A stretch of 64,000 bases of DNA from CBDUEF01 sp018063485 (GTDB taxonomy: Bacteria; Pseudomonadota; Alphaproteobacteria; Rhodobacterales; Rhodobacteraceae). The notes under the pieces were generated by a model that saw nothing but the letters and a program-made list of their open reading frames with translations, was not told where the DNA came from and did not search any database. The DNA lies in NCBI GenBank assembly GCA_037045435.1, contig JBAOID010000011.1, positions 1 to 64,000 of the forward strand, read 5' to 3'. Below are positions 61,598-64,000 of this stretch, in pieces (position 1 is the first letter of the stretch; each line of letters begins with the position of its first letter). The translations under genes were made by a program, and so were the position numbers.

Positions 61598-63058
61598 CTA
61601 ATTCGCGCTGCGGGCAACAGCGGCCAGATCAATCACTTCGGTATCTTCGCTTTGCTCAGGCTCCTGGGCTTTGGGCTTTGCCGGAGCATTGACCAGAAGT
61701 GGGAGGATCTCGGCCGCTGTGGCGCTTTGCCCAATTCCTTCAACCGGTTCGCGCCAGCTAAGCGTGTCGAAGCCGCCGCAGTTCTCACAGATTGGCTGCC
61801 AGGCCGAATGTATGGCCTGACAATTGTCGCAGCACCATTGCGGGCCACGCGGGGCGGTCAAAGCCTTGGAAAGCCAGCCGCGCACAACAGCGTCATCGCT
61901 GCCCTCGCCTCGCTCTATGGCGGCCATGATCGCCAGCGCCCGCTGCGTCGGGTGGCGCGTCACCATATCTCCCAAGGATCGGCGCGCTGCTGGGAAATCA
62001 TCGGCAGTAATATTCAATTCCGCCAAGAGCAGTTTTGTCTCGTCATTGTCAGTGTGCAACGCAGTCAAAGTCCTGAAGCGCTTGATCCGGGAATCGGCAG
62101 ATTCGTCAGGCTCGATTTCGGCAAATGCAGCCGCAAGATCGGGGTGTGGACGCGCCTCCCATGCCTTTTTCAACACCCGGCTCGCGCCGCGCTTGTCGCC
62201 TTTGTCGATCAGCGCACGCGCGGCCATCGCGGCGGCCGGAATCAGGTCCGGCGATTGCTTGTTGGCCGCAATGGCCGCTTCGCGCGCTTCGATGCTGGAG
62301 GTGTCGTCCATCACGGCGCGCGCCTCTTGCAGCGCAAGAATGGCATCACGCCGCCGGTAGACAGCCTTGGGTAGCGCCCCGGATTTCAGCTTGGCTCCCA
62401 GGGTCGCGCGTGCGCCAACCCAATCCGATTTTTCGGATTGCAATTTCAGCAAGATATCCTGTGTTTCGGAGTGCTTTGGCTTCAACGTCAGCGCTTTTTC
62501 GGCCAGTTTCAGCGCGGTTTCGGTATCGCCCTCGGCCAGCTTTTGCCGCATCAAGCCACGCACCCCCACAAAGCGCGTGGTGTCGTCCCCAAGCAAAGAC
62601 CTGTAGGCTTCGGCGGCACGTTTTGTGTCGCCGACCGACTCCGCCGCCTGGGCTATCAAGAGCGTGGTCAATTCGGGTTGAGCAAGGAATTTTTCCGCGC
62701 GCTGGGCCCGCAACAGGGCAAGCCGTCCCTCACCCGCCGCCAGCGCGATCATTCCGTCATGAAGGGCCTGATACCCTTTGCGTTCTCGGTTGCGATCAAA
62801 ATAGCGCGAAATCGCGGTCTCATCGCCATTGAGAAACCGCAGGGTGGCAACAATCAAACCGATCAGTTTCATCAACAGCCAGATTGCAAAGATGATGCAC
62901 AACAGCAGCACCACAGCTTGTAGCGGGCCGAGGTTCAATTCCCAACCGGCGGCAGCGATACGAATGCCTTCCCCGCTGTCAGAAAGCATCCCCGCACCCA
63001 AGGTCAACCCGGCAATCGCCGCAACGAATAGAAAAATCTTGAGCAATGACCAGATCAT
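61598..63058 (-). CDS. hemY: HemY-type tetratricopeptide membrane protein
   Basis: The 486-residue product has two N-terminal membrane helices (SLLKIFLFVAAIAGLTLGAG, LQAVVLLLCIIFAIWLLMKL) with the HemY N-terminal family text AISRYFDRNRERKGYQALHD, GMIALAAGEGRLALLRAQRA, and TPR-like repeats (AEAYRSLLGDDTTRF, LKLAEKALTLKPKHSETQDI). The C-terminus has a CxxC...CxxC zinc-ribbon-like segment (WCCDNCQAIHSAWQPICENC). It is found beside hem genes in proteobacteria; the function is not established despite the name and it is not the oxygen-dependent HemY oxidase. Confidence 0.9.
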   Translation of the reverse strand: MIWSLLKIFLFVAAIAGLTLGAGMLSDSGEGIRIAAAGWELNLGPLQAVVLLLCIIFAIWLLMKLIGLIVATLRFLNGDETAISRYFDRNRERKGYQALHDGMIALAAGEGRLALLRAQRAEKFLAQPELTTLLIAQAAESVGDTKRAAEAYRSLLGDDTTRFVGVRGLMRQKLAEGDTETALKLAEKALTLKPKHSETQDILLKLQSEKSDWVGARATLGAKLKSGALPKAVYRRRDAILALQEARAVMDDTSSIEAREAAIAANKQSPDLIPAAAMAARALIDKGDKRGASRVLKKAWEARPHPDLAAAFAEIEPDESADSRIKRFRTLTALHTDNDETKLLLAELNITADDFPAARRSLGDMVTRHPTQRALAIMAAIERGEGSDDAVVRGWLSKALTAPRGPQWCCDNCQAIHSAWQPICENCGGFDTLSWREPVEGIGQSATAAEILPLLVNAPAKPKAQEPEQSEDTEVIDLAAVARSAN

Positions 63059-63067
63059 TTCCGTCTC

Positions 63068-64000
63068 CTATTGGTCCAGAATGGCGGAAAGCTTGGCGAA
63101 GGCCTGTGTCGAAGCCAGCCGCTTTTGGGCCAGCGCCAGCCACTCCGCCATTGGCTCCTGGGCTTCTTTTGGCAAGCCGGCAATCTCTGTCATGGCCGTC
63201 TGTAAATCCCCGGAAGTCAGGGCCGCCTCGGCACGGGACAGGATTGCATCGGGATCGCTGCCCTCCCGAGGGGTAAGGGATCGGGCACCCGTTTGTGTCC
63301 TAAGGAAAGTTGCCGCCCTTTGTGCCCAACTGCCGCCCATATCGGCGCGCAGGGCCGCATCAAGGGCCTTGCGCGCGGCTTCGGGAAAGGTGCCTTGAAG
63401 TGTGGCAACCGTCGGCACTCCCGTTTCGGAAACCGAAATCAGAACATCCGGCGCTGGCACACTGAGTTGGGCAAGCTGATCAGAAAATGCGCTCCCATTT
63501 GTCAAAGCATCGGAAATATATGATAAAATCGCGGTATCTGCCGCCTTGGTCGCCATTCTTTCTGCTTCTGCCTTGCTTGCCGCCGCAGCAATCTCGGCCT
63601 CTTTTGACTCGGTCGTCTGTCGCAGCTATGGCTTCAGGCGAAAGCGTGGATCCCAACTCCAGAGTCTTCGAGGCGACCCTGAATTTGCCGAAGCTCTTCG
63701 GCAACATCGCCGCCTGCCGATGCGGTCTTAAGGGCGGGAAGCTCTGCTTCCAGCAAGGCGACACGATCTTGCAATGATTTCAGATCAACGGGCGTTTGGA
63801 TTGGCGCGGCGGTCTCCAAAGCAGCCAGGCGCTGTTCCAGGGCGATGCCACCTCCCGAGGTCGTCAGGGCCGCCTTCAATTGCTCGATATCTTTGGCCTG
63901 GCTCTGAATTTCAGTTTGCAACGCGCTGGTATCCTGAAGCGGCCAACCGCCCGGTTCATATTTGGCAAGCACAAATCCGGCCCCGGCTGCGAGAACGCCA
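63068..64000 (-). CDS. mitofilin/Mic60-like inner-membrane protein (partial, frameshifted)
   Basis: Alphaproteobacterial Mic60 (COG4223-type) is an inner-membrane protein related to mitochondrial mitofilin and involved in membrane shape. The start lies beyond the window. The visible part begins with the end of a membrane helix (GVLAAGAGFVLAKYEPGGWP), then a coiled coil (LQTEIQSQAKDIEQLKAALT, SLQDRVALLEAELPALKTAS) and the C-terminal mitofilin signature (SYISDALTNGSAFSDQLAQL, WAQRAATFLRTQTGARSLTP, AQKRLASTQAFAKLSAILDQ). Two single-base shifts within about 63555-63720 break the frame. It is 10 bases upstream of hemY in one operon, the usual mic60-hemY order. Confidence 0.88.

Noticed and set aside
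62125..62832. 235-codon plus-strand frame and other long plus-strand frames opposite hemY
   Set aside because: Shadows of hemY caused by its GC-rich codon use; no recognisable protein features.

Overview
The window is alphaproteobacterial and almost certainly Rhodobacteraceae (Roseobacter/Rhodobacter clade). The support is the replication-proximal block parB-parA-rsmG-mnmG-mnmE-rho-hemJ-[oriC-like gap]-maf-aroE-coaE-dnaQ-secB, the RegB-SenC-RegA redox system, the hslVU / trxA-addAB order and the mic60-hemY pair. No genus is claimed.

Layout. (1) 1-4.7 kb: the broken end of a sarcosine oxidase alpha gene, then an IS21-family element with a gutted istA, an intact-looking IS110/IS1111-group element and scraps of a Tn3-type transposon. 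(2) 4.7-11.7 kb: a catabolic island with an orphan family-5 solute-binding protein, two amidohydrolases, a GntR/FCD repressor, a flavin-reductase-like protein and an Asp/Glu/hydantoin racemase. Similar operator-like repeats lie before the binding-protein gene and in the GntR divergent promoter. (3) 11.8-21.5 kb: a mobile-element mosaic. One IS66 element (A) is split across more than 9 kb. Between its halves lie a complete RIT element (three overlapping tyrosine recombinase genes), half of a second IS66 (B), part of another IS110, a partial inverted RIT copy and part of an IS3 element. Both IS66 tnpB genes break at the same conserved RKG codons. (4) 21.7-29.5 kb: parABS with two perfect parS sites, rsmG, mnmG, mnmE, rho, hemJ and a candidate oriC. 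(5) 29.5-53 kb: housekeeping genes. One long minus-strand block runs regB, a PAS protein, tsaE, amgK, murU, addB, addA, trxA. (6) 53-56.8 kb: sugar-oxidation genes (Gfo/Idh dehydrogenase, IlvD/Edd dehydratase) with a divergent LysR gene. (7) 56.8-64 kb: envelope genes (two L,D-transpeptidase-fold proteins, a CAP-domain lipoprotein), a LuxR/LuxI quorum-sensing pair, hemY and mic60.

Many otherwise well-conserved genes (rho, maf, addA, amgK, regB, the sugar genes, luxI, mic60) carry single-base frameshifts. Nearly all are repaired by removing one base. This looks like base-level sequence error, but true decay cannot be excluded from the sequence alone. Frameshifted housekeeping genes are therefore listed as CDS with the break described.
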